A stretch of 64,000 nucleotides of DNA from Burkholderia multivorans ATCC BAA-247 (GTDB lineage Bacteria > Pseudomonadota > Gammaproteobacteria > Burkholderiales > Burkholderiaceae). Below the pieces are notes generated by a model. It had not been told where the DNA came from, did no database searches, and saw nothing but the letters and a program-made list of their open reading frames with translations. The first letter of the stretch is position 1. Each line of letters begins with the position of its first letter. Position numbers and translations under genes: made by a program. Location of the stretch: positions 310,001 through 374,000 of the forward strand of contig NZ_CP009830.1 of NCBI RefSeq assembly GCF_000959525.1, given 5' to 3'. Below, piece by piece: positions 1-8,656 of this stretch.

Positions 1-861
1 GGCATGGTGTTCCAGAACTACGCGCTGTTTCCGCATCTGACGGTGGAGCAGAACGTCGCCTATCCGCTGACGGTGCGCAAGCTGCCGGCGGGCGAGCGCG
101 CCGAGCGCGTCGCACATGCGCTGAAGATGGTGCAGATGGAGCGCTTCGCGAAGCGCTATCCGGCGCAGCTGTCCGGCGGCCAGCAGCAGCGCATTGCGCT
201 CGCGCGTGCGCTGGTGTTCGAGCCGAAGCTCGTGCTGATGGACGAACCGCTCGGCGCGCTCGACAAGCAGCTGCGCGAGCACATGCAGTACGAGCTGAAG
301 GCGCTGCACGAGAAGCTCGGCGTGACATTCGTCTACGTGACGCACGATCAGGGCGAGGCGCTGACGATGTCGGACCGCGTGGCGGTATTCGACAAGGGCA
401 TCGTGCAGCAGCTCGACACGGTGGACCGGCTCTACGAATCGCCGTGCAACGAATTCGTCGCGAACTTCATCGGCGACAGCAACCGGCTGCGCGGCACGAT
501 CGCGCGCGTCGACGGCGAGTTCTGCGAGCTGCGGCTCGGCGACGGCACGCGCCTCGTCGGGCGCAACGTCGCGAATGCCGCGCCCGGCGCAGCCGCAATC
601 GCGTGCATCCGTCCGGAACGCATGCGTCTTTCCCGCGAGCCGGAACCGCCGGCCCCGCACGACGTCGCCGCGAATCGCGTCGCGGGCGAAGCGCTCGGGC
701 TGATTTATTTCGGCGATCATGTGCGCATGCGTTGCGCCGTGCCCGGACAAGGCGAGTGCTTCGTCAAGGTGCCGCTCGGCACCGAAGCGCTCGACAACTT
801 TTTCCCCGGCGCGCCGGTTTCGCTGTCGTTCGCGCCCGCGCATCTGCGCGTGTTCGCGTAA
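1..861 (+). CDS. Polyamine-type ABC transporter ATPase (PotA-like), 5' truncated by window edge
   Basis: ATP-hydrolysing subunit of a spermidine/putrescine-type importer on the inner face of the cytoplasmic membrane. The gene starts left of the window, so the Walker A motif is missing. Visible are the Q-loop (VFQNYALFPHLT), the signature LSGGQQQRIALARAL, Walker B LVLMDEPLGALD and the switch-His region VTHDQGEAL. A C-terminal TOBE-like regulatory domain follows, to the TAA at 859-861. The binding protein and two permeases follow on the same strand, 91 bp downstream, making a complete four-part importer. The true substrate (spermidine, putrescine or another cation) cannot be fixed from sequence alone. 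Confidence 0.9.
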   Translation, partial: GMVFQNYALFPHLTVEQNVAYPLTVRKLPAGERAERVAHALKMVQMERFAKRYPAQLSGGQQQRIALARALVFEPKLVLMDEPLGALDKQLREHMQYELKALHEKLGVTFVYVTHDQGEALTMSDRVAVFDKGIVQQLDTVDRLYESPCNEFVANFIGDSNRLRGTIARVDGEFCELRLGDGTRLVGRNVANAAPGAAAIACIRPERMRLSREPEPPAPHDVAANRVAGEALGLIYFGDHVRMRCAVPGQGECFVKVPLGTEALDNFFPGAPVSLSFAPAHLRVFA

Positions 862-952
862 CGCCGGCGCGGCCGCCGGTTTCCCCGCAGTCTGTCAGTT
901 GTCGTCGATCACCGCCACTACGCATTTTCACCGCGACCGGAGAGGAACCACC

Positions 953-1999
953 ATGAATCGAACCCGCTTTACCGCACGCCGCATTGCCGTTGCGCTGACG
1001 TTGGCCGCATTCGGCGCGTCGGCATCCGCTGCCGAACTGACGGTCGTCAACTTCGGCGGCGCGAACGGCGATGCGCAGAAGGCCGCTTTCAACCAGCCGT
1101 TCGAGAAGGCGACCGGCAACAAGGTCACCGCCGTCGAATACAACGGCGAGCAGGCGAAGGTGAAGGCGATGGTCGAGGCGAAGCACGTGAGTTGGGACGT
1201 CGTCGACGTCGAGTCCGGCGACGTCGGCCGCGGCTGCGACGAAGGCCTTTACGAGAAGCTCGACTGGTCGAAGATCGCGAAGAAGACCGATCTGATTCCC
1301 GAGGCGTACCAGACCTGCGGCGCGGGCATTTTCGTCTGGTCGACGGTGCTGTCGTACAACGCCGACAAGCTGAAGACCGCACCGGCGAGCTGGGCCGATT
1401 TCTGGGACGTGAAGAAATTCCCCGGCAAGCGTGCGATGCGCAAGGGTGCACGCTACAACCTCGAGTTCGCGCTGATGGCCGACGGCGTCGCGCCGAAGGA
1501 CGTCTACAAGGTGCTGAACACGAAGGCCGGCCAGGATCGTGCGTTCAAGAAGCTCGACGAGCTGAAGCCGAACATTCAGTGGTGGGAAGCGGGCGCACAG
1601 CCGCCGCAGTTCCTCGTTGCCGGCGACGTCGTGATGTCGACCGCGTTCAGCGGCCGCATCGACGCGGCGCGCAAGGAAGGCAAGAACCTGAAGATCGTGT
1701 GGAACGGCAGCATCTACGATCTCGACTACTGGGCGATTCCGAAGGGTTCGCCGAACAAGGCGCTCGCCGAGCAGTTCATCGCCTACACGCTGACGCCGAA
1801 GCCGCAGCAGGCATATGCACAGCACATCGCGTACGGCCCGGTGAACCTCGCCGCGATCAAGTCGCTCGACGCGAAGACGCTCGCGAATCTGCCGAATTCG
1901 CCGGCCAACGGCAAGAACGCCGTGCTGCAGGACATCGGCTTCTGGACCGACCACGGCGACGAGCTCGAGCAGCGCTTCGCCGCGTGGGCGTCGAAGTGA
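953..1999 (+). CDS. ABC transporter periplasmic binding protein (PotD/PotF-like)
   Basis: Periplasmic solute receptor of the polyamine-type importer, 348 aa, close to the usual length of the family. The ATG at 953 follows an AGAGG ribosome site. It opens a signal peptide of about 26 residues: basic MNRTRFTARR, a hydrophobic core, and a probable Ala-X-Ala cut before AELTVV. The mature protein has the bilobal type-2 binding-protein pattern, starting TVVNFGGANGDAQ and later YDLDYWAIPKGSPNKALAEQFI. It lies between the ATPase and the permeases in one operon. The polyamine assignment rests on operon type and overall similarity, not on checked ligand residues. Confidence 0.88.
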   Translation: MNRTRFTARRIAVALTLAAFGASASAAELTVVNFGGANGDAQKAAFNQPFEKATGNKVTAVEYNGEQAKVKAMVEAKHVSWDVVDVESGDVGRGCDEGLYEKLDWSKIAKKTDLIPEAYQTCGAGIFVWSTVLSYNADKLKTAPASWADFWDVKKFPGKRAMRKGARYNLEFALMADGVAPKDVYKVLNTKAGQDRAFKKLDELKPNIQWWEAGAQPPQFLVAGDVVMSTAFSGRIDAARKEGKNLKIVWNGSIYDLDYWAIPKGSPNKALAEQFIAYTLTPKPQQAYAQHIAYGPVNLAAIKSLDAKTLANLPNSPANGKNAVLQDIGFWTDHGDELEQRFAAWASK

Positions 2000-2129
2000 G
2001 TCCGCAGTGCGCGGGCGCGTGCGCGTCCAGGCACTGACGTTGTCCGCCGTGCGATGCAGCGGTACGCATCGCACGGCTTTCCGCCGGACCGCGAGTCGCG
2101 GTTCGCGGTCCGGTCCGGAGACACCTCCG

Positions 2130-3395
2130 TTGAACACGATGACGATCGCTTCTTCCCCGACGTCGACGGCCGCGCTCAAGCGTGAACTGAAAGCCGCCGA
2201 AGCGCGCAAGCGCACGATGGCGCTGCTGCTGATCGCGCCGCTCGCGATCTTCCTGCTGCTGGTGTTCGTCGTGCCGATCGGCACGCTGCTCACGCGCGCG
2301 GTGCAGAACCCCGAGATCGCCGCCGCGCTGCCGAACACGGTCGCCGCGCTGTCGAAGTGGGACCGCAAGACGCCGCCCGCCGACGCCGCTTACGCGGCGC
2401 TCGCCACCGACATGACGAAAGTCGCCGACAGCGACGCGATGGGTGCGCTCGCACGGCGGCTGAACACCGAGATTCCCGGCTATCGCTCGCTCGTCGCGAA
2501 AACGGCGCGCGCGATGCCGCTGAAAAGCGACGATGGCACGGCGCTGACGCCGGCCGGCACGCGCGGCAAACTGCTCGAACTCGATGCGCGCTGGGGCGAG
2601 ATCGCCTACTGGCAGGCCATCGCCAAAAACGGCAGCGCCTATTCGCCGTTCTATTTGCTGGCCGCGCTCGATCACAAGCAGGACGGCTTCGGTAACATCG
2701 TGCACGCCGATCCGGATCAGTCGATCTATCTGGCGATCTTCGGTCGCACGTTCGTGATCGGCATCGCCGTGACGCTGTTCGCGCTGCTGCTCGGCTATCC
2801 GCTCGCCTACTGGATCTCGACGCTGTCGGAGCGGCGCGCGAACCTGGCGATGATCCTCGTGCTGATTCCGTTCTGGACCTCGGTGCTCGTGCGCGTGGCC
2901 GCGTGGATCGTGCTGCTGCAGAACGAAGGGCTGATCAACAAGGCGCTGATCGGCAGCGGCCTGATCGCGCATCCGCTCGCGCTGCTGTTCAATCGCGTGG
3001 GCGTCTATATCTCGATGACGCACATCCTGCTGCCGTTCATGATCCTGCCGCTGTACAGCGTGATGAAGTCGATTCCGCCGACCTACCAGCGCGCGGCCGT
3101 CTCGCTCGGCAGCCATCCGTTCGCGGCGTTCTGGCGCGTGTACGTGCCGCAGACGTATCCGGGCGTCGGCGCGGGCGCGCTGCTCGTGTTCATCCTCGCG
3201 ATCGGCTACTACATCACGCCGGCGCTGCTCGGCGGCCCGAACGATCAGATGGTGAGCTACTACGTCGCGTACTTCACGAACGTGACGATCAACTGGGGAA
3301 TGGCGTGTGCGCTCGGCGGGCTGCTGCTCGCGGCGACGCTCGTGCTGTATGCGGTGTACGGGCGCTTCACGCGCACCAACGTGAGCCTCGGCTGA
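2130..3395 (+). CDS. ABC transporter permease (PotB-like) with long periplasmic insert
   Basis: Inner-membrane channel subunit, about 421 aa, longer than a typical PotB (around 280-300). The first membrane helix (MALLLIAPLAIFLLLVFVV) is followed by about 150 hydrophilic, Ala-rich residues predicted outside the membrane. The usual five-helix permease core then begins near FVIGIAVTLFALLLGYPLAYW. The EAA-type coupling loop reads YQRAAVSLGSHPFAAFWRVYVPQ. I chose TTG at 2130 because GGAG at 2117-2120 sits 9 nt before it; the ATG at 2139 is the alternative. It pairs with the permease at 3428. The insert may contact the binding protein, which is an inference. Confidence 0.88.
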   Translation: MNTMTIASSPTSTAALKRELKAAEARKRTMALLLIAPLAIFLLLVFVVPIGTLLTRAVQNPEIAAALPNTVAALSKWDRKTPPADAAYAALATDMTKVADSDAMGALARRLNTEIPGYRSLVAKTARAMPLKSDDGTALTPAGTRGKLLELDARWGEIAYWQAIAKNGSAYSPFYLLAALDHKQDGFGNIVHADPDQSIYLAIFGRTFVIGIAVTLFALLLGYPLAYWISTLSERRANLAMILVLIPFWTSVLVRVAAWIVLLQNEGLINKALIGSGLIAHPLALLFNRVGVYISMTHILLPFMILPLYSVMKSIPPTYQRAAVSLGSHPFAAFWRVYVPQTYPGVGAGALLVFILAIGYYITPALLGGPNDQMVSYYVAYFTNVTINWGMACALGGLLLAATLVLYAVYGRFTRTNVSLG

Positions 3396-3427
3396 GCGCG
3401 GGCCGACAGGGAAAGGAGAACAGGACC

Positions 3428-4264
3428 ATGAAACTGGCCAGGCCGCTGTTTGCGCCGCACATGTCGTTCGTCGAGCGCGCGTGGTACGTCGCGTTGCGCG
3501 TGCTCGTCGTGCTCACGCTGCTGTATCTGATCCTGCCGGTGCTTGCGATCGTGCCGCTGTCGTTCTCGTCGAGCACGTTCCTCGTGTATCCGATTCCGGG
3601 GTTCTCGACGCGCTGGTACGAGAACCTGATTGCGTCGGACGAGTGGCGCATGGCCGCGAAGAACAGCTTCATCGTGGCGCCGTCGGCGACGCTCGTGGCG
3701 ACCGTGCTCGGCACGCTGGCCGCGATCGGGCTGACGAAGGCCGAGTTCCGCGGCAAGGGGCTGCTGATGGCGGTGCTGCTCTCGCCGATGATCGTGCCGG
3801 TAGTGGTGGTCGGTGTCGGCATGTATCTGTTCTTCGCGCCGCTGGGGCTCGCGAACACGTACATGGGGCTGATCGCGGCGCACGCGGCGCTCGGCGTGCC
3901 GTTCGTCGTGACGACGGTGGCCGCGACGCTGCAGGGGTTCAACCAGAACCTCGTGCGCGCGAGCCTGTCGCTGGGCGCGAACCCGATGACGACATTCTTC
4001 CGCGTGACGCTGCCGGTGATCGCGCCGGGCGTGATGTCGGGCGCGCTGTTCGCGTTCGCGACGTCGTTCGACGAAGTGGTCGTCACGCTGTTTCTGGCCG
4101 GTGCGGACCAGACGACGCTGCCGCGGCAGATGTTTACCGGCATCCGCGAAAACATCAGCCCGACGATCGCGGCGCTCGCGACGATCCTGATCGTGTTCTC
4201 GACGAGCCTGCTGCTCGCGCTCGAATGGCTGCGCGGCCGTCAGGCGCGGCGCGCGGTGGCGTAA
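3428..4264 (+). CDS. ABC transporter permease (PotC-like)
   Basis: Second inner-membrane permease of the polyamine-type importer, 278 aa, normal length. The ATG at 3428 is preceded by AAAGGAGAA. Six hydrophobic segments can be seen, starting with VLVVLTLLYLILPVLAIVPL. The EAA coupling loop is LVRASLSLGANPMTTFFRVTLP, which binds the ATPase. It begins 32 bp after the first permease, so the operon order is ATPase, receptor, permease, permease. Nothing in the sequence departs from the family pattern. Confidence 0.9.
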   Translation: MKLARPLFAPHMSFVERAWYVALRVLVVLTLLYLILPVLAIVPLSFSSSTFLVYPIPGFSTRWYENLIASDEWRMAAKNSFIVAPSATLVATVLGTLAAIGLTKAEFRGKGLLMAVLLSPMIVPVVVVGVGMYLFFAPLGLANTYMGLIAAHAALGVPFVVTTVAATLQGFNQNLVRASLSLGANPMTTFFRVTLPVIAPGVMSGALFAFATSFDEVVVTLFLAGADQTTLPRQMFTGIRENISPTIAALATILIVFSTSLLLALEWLRGRQARRAVA

Positions 4265-4576
4265 CGCAGAAGACGCCGCCAAAGACGCGAGGGACGCGAG
4301 AAACGCCGGAGACGAGCGCGCACGCGCGCGTGCGCCGCACGCTGCAAGTTCACCCATCGCGTATAGCGAATTGCAACCGGCGTGAACGGCCGCGCGAGCG
4401 GCATCGCGAAGATCGCAAGGCCGTGCATCGCCAACTCGCCCGCCGCAGCCCCCATCCCTGCCTGCTTCCTTGTCGATCCGCGCCGCGCATCGGTCACGCG
4501 CGCGATGCGGGCGCGCACCTTGCTCGACCGCGTGGCGGCGACGATGCCGTTGCCGCATTCGACAAGGAGGTCCGAC
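4265..4576 (+). other. 312-bp intergenic region upstream of the alcohol dehydrogenase
   Basis: No gene is supported here. The left part is rich in short purine-rich near-repeats (agacgc, gacgcgag). An alternating CG tract follows at about 4317-4335. The right part holds a candidate sigma-54 promoter at 4509-4524 and the AAGGAGG ribosome site at 4564-4570. An open frame from 4382 reaches the dehydrogenase but lacks a ribosome site and reads as unlikely protein, so I did not extend the gene into it. Confidence 0.6.
4509..4524 (+). promoter_or_regulatory. Candidate sigma-54 promoter for the 4577 dehydrogenase operon
   Basis: Reads GGGCGCGCACCTTGCT: GG and GC elements at the right spacing with a perfect TTGC -12. 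The -24 half deviates at two bases. The -12 C is 54 bp before the start codon. Confidence 0.4.
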
Positions 4577-5782
4577 ATGAAAGCAGTCGTATTTCACGGT
4601 ATCGGCGACATCCGCATCGATACCGTACCCGATCCGGAAGTCGCCGACACCACCGACGCGGTCGTGCGCCTGACGGCCAGCGCGATCTGCGGCACCGATC
4701 TGCACATGGTGCGCGGCACGCTAGGCGGCATGAAGCCGGGCACGATTCTTGGGCACGAAGGCGTCGGCATCGTCGAGGCGGTCGGCCGCGACGTGCGTAA
4801 TCTGCGGCGCGACGACCGCGTGCTGATTCCGTCGACGATCGCATGCGGCCACTGCGTGTACTGCCGTGCCGGCTATACCGCGCAGTGCGACGTCGCGAAT
4901 CCGGGTGGGCCGCGCGCGGGCACCGCGTTCTTCGGCGGCCCGGCCGACACGGGCGCGTTCGACGGACTGCAGGCCGAATACGCGCGCACGCCGCTCGCGA
5001 ACGCGAGCCTGATCCGTCTGCCCGACGAAATCGACGACGATCGCGCGATCCTGATGTCCGACATTTTTCCGACCGGCTATTTCGGCGCGCAGCTCGCCGA
5101 AGTGAAGCCGGGCGATACGGTCGCCGTGTTCGGCGCGGGCCCGGTCGGGCAGTTCGCGATCGCGAGCGCGAAGCTGATGGGTGCGGGCCGCGTGATCGCG
5201 ATCGACCGGATCGCATCGCGTCTCGACATGGCCTGTGCGCAGGGCGCGGAAGCGGTCGACTTCTCCGAGGAAGATCCGGTCGACACCGTGCTGCGTCTGA
5301 CGGGTGGAATCGGCGTCGATCGCGTGATCGACGCGGTCGGTGTCGACGCGATGCGCGCGACGCATGGGCCCGCTGCGGCCGACCACGAGGCCGCGCGTGC
5401 GTTCGATGCGGAGGTCGACGCGGTCGCGCCGCGCCGCAAGCCGGACGGCCGCTACTGGGTGCCGGGCGACGGGCCGTCGCAGGTGCTGCAATGGGCGGTG
5501 CGCGCGGTCGCGAAGGCGGGCACGGTCGCGGTGATCGGCGTGTATCCGCCGCAGGCGCGCGTGTTTCCGATCGGCGAGGCGATGAACCGCAATCTCACGA
5601 TCAAGATGGGCAACTGCAATCACCGGACGATCACGCCGCAACTGATCGAATTGGTGCGCAGCGGTGCGTTCGATCCGTTGTCGGTGCTGACGCAGCGCGA
5701 GCCGCTGACCAATGCGATCGACGCGTATCGCGCCTTCGACGTGCGCGAGCCGGGCTGGATCAAAGTGAAACTGGAGCCGTGA
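4577..5782 (+). CDS. Zinc-dependent alcohol dehydrogenase family protein
   Basis: Medium-chain NAD(P)-dependent alcohol/aldehyde oxidoreductase, 401 aa, cytosolic. The ATG at 4577 is set by AAGGAGG six bases upstream. The catalytic zinc ligands are present: AICGTDLH and the GHEGVG motif. Four structural-zinc cysteines lie in CGHCVYCRAGYTAQC. The nucleotide-binding fold has VFGAGPVGQFAI. The protein matches the glutathione-independent formaldehyde dehydrogenase-like subgroup by its long loop after the structural zinc. The substrate is unknown. The stop overlaps the start region of the Cys-rich gene at 5785, so the two are probably co-translated. A diverged paralogue without the catalytic zinc lies at 34648. 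Confidence 0.9.
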   Translation: MKAVVFHGIGDIRIDTVPDPEVADTTDAVVRLTASAICGTDLHMVRGTLGGMKPGTILGHEGVGIVEAVGRDVRNLRRDDRVLIPSTIACGHCVYCRAGYTAQCDVANPGGPRAGTAFFGGPADTGAFDGLQAEYARTPLANASLIRLPDEIDDDRAILMSDIFPTGYFGAQLAEVKPGDTVAVFGAGPVGQFAIASAKLMGAGRVIAIDRIASRLDMACAQGAEAVDFSEEDPVDTVLRLTGGIGVDRVIDAVGVDAMRATHGPAAADHEAARAFDAEVDAVAPRRKPDGRYWVPGDGPSQVLQWAVRAVAKAGTVAVIGVYPPQARVFPIGEAMNRNLTIKMGNCNHRTITPQLIELVRSGAFDPLSVLTQREPLTNAIDAYRAFDVREPGWIKVKLEP

Positions 5783-5784
5783 TC

Positions 5785-6135
5785 ATGGAACCCGCAACGA
5801 ACCGCACCGAACTGAACGCGCGCTACGACACGTGCATGGCGGCATGCGACGCATGTGCCCATGCGTGCGACGCCTGCGCCGGCGCGTGTCTCGCGGAGCC
5901 CGACCCGCGCGCGCTGACCGCATGCATCGCGCTCGACATCGACTGCGCGCTGCTGTGCCGCTTCGCGTCCGGCGCGATGGCCCGCCGCAGCGTGCTCGCA
6001 CCGCAGATCTGCGCACTGTGCGCCCAGGTGTGCGAGCGCTGTGCGGCGGAATGCCGACGCCATACGCACGAGCACTGCCGGCGCTGCGCCCTCGCCTGCG
6101 ATGCCTGCGCGGCGATGTGCCGCGCGATGGCGTGA
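5785..6135 (+). CDS. Cys-rich four-helix bundle protein (DUF326-like, copper-storage type)
   Basis: Small soluble protein of 116 aa with about 20 cysteines, mostly in CxxxC and CxxC spacing (MAACDACAHACDACAGAC, ICALCAQVCERCAAEC, CRRCALACDACAAMC). This pattern is that of the four-helix-bundle copper-binding (Csp-like) family, in which helix-facing Cys bind many Cu(I) ions. No signal peptide is seen, so it would act in the cytosol. ATG at 5785 is two bases after the dehydrogenase stop; GTG at 5779 in the same frame is possible. Its coupling to a dehydrogenase suggests thiol or metal buffering under stress, which is an inference. Confidence 0.82.
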   Translation: MEPATNRTELNARYDTCMAACDACAHACDACAGACLAEPDPRALTACIALDIDCALLCRFASGAMARRSVLAPQICALCAQVCERCAAECRRHTHEHCRRCALACDACAAMCRAMA

Positions 6136-6145
6136 GCGCGGCCGC

Positions 6146-7732
6146 TTACGGGCGAGCGTGGAATTTGCGTGCGACGCGCTGAAGCAGCGCGTCGAGCACC
6201 GGCATTTCGACGGGCTTCACGAGGTGGTCGTCGAAGCCTGCGCTGGTACTGCGCGCACGGTCCGACGGTTGCGCGTGCCCCGACAACGCGACGCACGCGG
6301 TGTCGGCGAGCGCGTCGATCCGGCGCAACGCCTGCAGCAGCGCATACCCGTCGACGTCCGGCATCGTCAGATCGATCAGCATCAGATGCGGCGTGTAGTC
6401 GCGTGCGAGCGCGAGCGCTTCGTCGGCGCTGTATGCGACGCGCGGCGCGTGGCCTTTGACCTGCAGCAGCACCGCGAGCGTGTCCGCGGAGTCGCGGTTG
6501 TCGTCGACGACAACGATGCGCAGCGGCGCGACCGGCGTGTCGGCGGCCGCGCACGCGGCAGGAAGCTCGGGCTCCGCGCGCGCCGCGCGTTCGACGGGCA
6601 GACGGATGATGAACGTCGCGCCGTGGCCGGGGCCGTCGCTCTCCGCCGAGATCATCCCGCCGTGCAGTTCGACGAACGACCGGCAGATCGCGAGGCCGAG
6701 GCCGAAGCCATCGGTCGGCCGATGGGCCGCGCCTTCCTGCTCGAACAGATCGAAGATCGACTCGAGCGCGCCGGGCGCGATCCCGACGCCGCGATCGATC
6801 ACGCGAATCGCGACGACCGGGCCTTCGACGCGCGCGCTGATGTCGATACGCCCGCCGCGCGGCGAAAATTTCGATGCGTTGTCGAGCAGGTTGTGCAGCA
6901 CCTGCACGAGCCGCGCATCGTCGCCGCGCAGCACGATCGGCTCGGGCGGCAGATCGACGTGGATCTGCTGCTCGCGGGTCGCCAGCTTCGGCTGCACGCT
7001 TTCGACGCCGCGCGCCACGAGATCGCGTACCGTCACCGGCCGATCCTCGAGCTCGACCTTGCCCGACGTGATACGGCCGACGTCGAGCAGATCGTCGACG
7101 AGCCGCGTCAGTTGCGCGACCTGACGATGCACCGCGTCGCGGCACTGCGCGAGCGCGGGCGCCGGATCGGGCAGGCTCTGCAGCACGCCGACCGAATGGC
7201 GCAGCGGCGCGAGATGGTTGCGCAGTTCGTGCGCGAGCATCGCGATGAATACGCTGAGCCGATGCGTGGACGTTTCGAGTTCCTCGAGCCGCCTGCGCTC
7301 GGTCATGTCGCGCGTGATCTTGATGAAGCCGCACAGCTGATCCGACTCGTCGCGCACCGCGGTGATCGTCACGCTGGCCCAGAACAGCGAGCCGTCCTTG
7401 CGCACGCGCCAGCCTTCGTCCTCGAAGCGGCCATGTGTCGCGGCTTCGCGCAGCCCGTACGACGGGCGGCCGGCCGCGACTGCTTCGGGCGGGTAGAAGC
7501 GCGAGAAATGGTTGCCGACGATTTCGCTCGCGCGGTAGCCCTTGATGCGCTCGGCGCCGGCGTTCCACGTGACGACGTGGCCCTGCGTGTCGAGCATGAA
7601 CACCGCATAGTCGGTGATCGAGGCGACGACGGTCTGGAAACGGAATTCCGCGAAACGGTGCAGCAGGTCGCCACCGTCCGGAGCGGGGGACGGCGGGGGA
7701 TTCGAATGGGGTCGAATGTCGTCTTTCGTCAT
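6146..7732 (-). CDS. Hybrid sensor histidine kinase with PAS and C-terminal receiver
   Basis: Cytosolic two-component hybrid kinase, about 528 aa, with no membrane segment. Order: PAS domain (about 30-150, including YAVFMLDTQGHVVTWNAGAERIKG), HisKA with phospho-acceptor His in LAHELRNHLAPL, HATPase with N-box NLLDNASKF, G1 DRGVGIAP and G2 GFGLGLAI, then a receiver (from RIVVVDDNRDSAD; phospho-Asp in LIDLTMPDVDG; Lys in HLVKPVE). PAS suggests redox, oxygen or ligand sensing. The start is ATG 7732 or 7765; neither has a strong ribosome site. No dedicated response regulator adjoins it. A candidate sigma-54 promoter lies at 7858-7873. Confidence 0.9.
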   Translation of the reverse strand: MTKDDIRPHSNPPPSPAPDGGDLLHRFAEFRFQTVVASITDYAVFMLDTQGHVVTWNAGAERIKGYRASEIVGNHFSRFYPPEAVAAGRPSYGLREAATHGRFEDEGWRVRKDGSLFWASVTITAVRDESDQLCGFIKITRDMTERRRLEELETSTHRLSVFIAMLAHELRNHLAPLRHSVGVLQSLPDPAPALAQCRDAVHRQVAQLTRLVDDLLDVGRITSGKVELEDRPVTVRDLVARGVESVQPKLATREQQIHVDLPPEPIVLRGDDARLVQVLHNLLDNASKFSPRGGRIDISARVEGPVVAIRVIDRGVGIAPGALESIFDLFEQEGAAHRPTDGFGLGLAICRSFVELHGGMISAESDGPGHGATFIIRLPVERAARAEPELPAACAAADTPVAPLRIVVVDDNRDSADTLAVLLQVKGHAPRVAYSADEALALARDYTPHLMLIDLTMPDVDGYALLQALRRIDALADTACVALSGHAQPSDRARSTSAGFDDHLVKPVEMPVLDALLQRVARKFHARP

Positions 7733-7857
7733 CAGAGGCGAGCTCAGCTGCAAATGGAACGCCATGGGCCGCCCGCAGGACAGCGGGACGGCGGCGCAGT
7801 GGCTGGGGGCGGCACCCCGAGAGCATACGGGATCGCCGCGTGATTCGCCAATCCGCA

Positions 7858-7873
7858 TGCACGGACTGTGCCG
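7858..7873 (-). promoter_or_regulatory. Candidate sigma-54 promoter for the hybrid kinase
   Basis: Minus strand reads CGGCACAGTCCGTGCA, with GG and GC elements correctly spaced. The -12 C is 127 bp from ATG 7732, or 94 bp from the alternative ATG 7765. Confidence 0.45.
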
Positions 7874-8009
7874 GGCCGCACGCAATGAACGGATCCGATC
7901 GCTCGCGTCGCTCGCCGGCGCCGGCCGACCAGACCGACGACCGCGCCGCTTACGCACGTCGGTCGCCCGGACCGTCCGCGCCGGCCGCCTGGCGTCGCGC
8001 GCTCGCGGC

Positions 8010-8025
8010 CGGCACGGCACTTGCG
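8010..8025 (+). promoter_or_regulatory. Candidate sigma-54 promoter for the 8098 gene
   Basis: Reads CGGCACGGCACTTGCG, matching the -24/-12 consensus at all but the outer bases. It ends 74 bp before the start codon. Confidence 0.62.
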
Positions 8026-8097
8026 TCCCTCGCACGCCCGACGACCGGCGCGGCCCGCTGCGGCCGCGCCGCGCATGGCAACCGCGAGGACATAGCG

Positions 8098-8493
8098 ATG
8101 AGCACACTGAATCCCGACAACGAGCCGGCCGGCCCGGACGACGAGAACGCGAGCCGCGGCCGCGACGGGCGCGCGCTCGGCCCGAGCGACTCGTCGGACA
8201 GCGGCAGCGACACGGCCGGCGCGCGGCGCCATTCGTTCGACGTCGACTCGCCGCTCGACGCGCATGCGCTCGAGCGTGGCGACGCGACGCTCGACAGCGA
8301 CACGGACCGCGCGGGCACGGGCGAGCGCGCGGCGGCGGACGGCGACGCGACGTTCGAGGAGAGCGCGGACATCGAGCCGGACCGGCTCGAACAGCTCGCC
8401 GAGCCGCCCGACGCGGGCGAAGCCGATGAATCCCACGAATTGGACGAGCGCGGCGGCGAGCGCGACGGCGAGCGTGGCGGCGAGCCCGGCTGA
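8098..8493 (+). CDS. Acidic, probably disordered hypothetical protein
   Basis: 131 aa, dominated by Asp, Glu, Gly, Ser and Arg, with no membrane segment, signal peptide or recognisable domain. Composition suggests an intrinsically disordered, highly charged protein like the hydrophilic proteins made under osmotic or desiccation stress; that is only an analogy. ATG at 8098 follows GAGGA about 9 nt upstream. It has its own candidate sigma-54 promoter, and the BON-protein gene begins 163 bp downstream with another. The coding frame is supported by the ribosome site and position rather than by homology. Confidence 0.6.
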   Translation: MSTLNPDNEPAGPDDENASRGRDGRALGPSDSSDSGSDTAGARRHSFDVDSPLDAHALERGDATLDSDTDRAGTGERAAADGDATFEESADIEPDRLEQLAEPPDAGEADESHELDERGGERDGERGGEPG

Positions 8494-8499
8494 CGCACA

Positions 8500-8512
8500 C
8501 GCAAAAACTGCA
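8500..8512 (+). promoter_or_regulatory. Weak match to the candidate enhancer element
   Basis: CGCAAAAACTGCA resembles the TGAAA-NN-TTTKCA element only partly. It lies about 65 bp upstream of the 8573 promoter and is followed by an inverted repeat CTGCAA-TTCGG-TTGCAG. Confidence 0.25.
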
Positions 8513-8572
8513 ATTCGGTTGCAGATCGGCACGACCGGCGCGTGCGGCGTACGCGTTCGGGCGCCGCACGCG

Positions 8573-8588
8573 CGGCATGCCGATTGCG
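8573..8588 (+). promoter_or_regulatory. Candidate sigma-54 promoter for the BON/ABC-fusion operon
   Basis: Reads CGGCATGCCGATTGCG, with a perfect TTGC -12 element. The -12 C is 70 bp from ATG 8657. This promoter would drive the BON gene, the mini-ORF and the ABC fusion. Confidence 0.62.
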
Positions 8589-8656
8589 CCGGCGACGCGG
8601 CGCGCGCGCCGGGCGGCATGGGGCCGCTCGCCGCGCACGCGGCCAAGGAGGACACG

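Larger units (their letters stand above)
7733..8097. other. Divergent intergenic region, kinase (-) / acidic protein (+)
   Basis: About 365 bp without a supported gene. It contains candidate sigma-54 promoters on both strands, at 7858-7873 (-) and 8010-8025 (+). An inverted repeat, GACCGACG (7932-7939) and CGTCGGTC (7957-7964), lies about 50 bp upstream of the plus-strand promoter and could bind an activator. Confidence 0.55.

Noticed and set aside
4382-4576. N-terminal extension of the 4577 dehydrogenase
   Set aside because: The frame is open, but the AAGGAGG site and family alignment point to ATG 4577. The upstream translation is not dehydrogenase-like.
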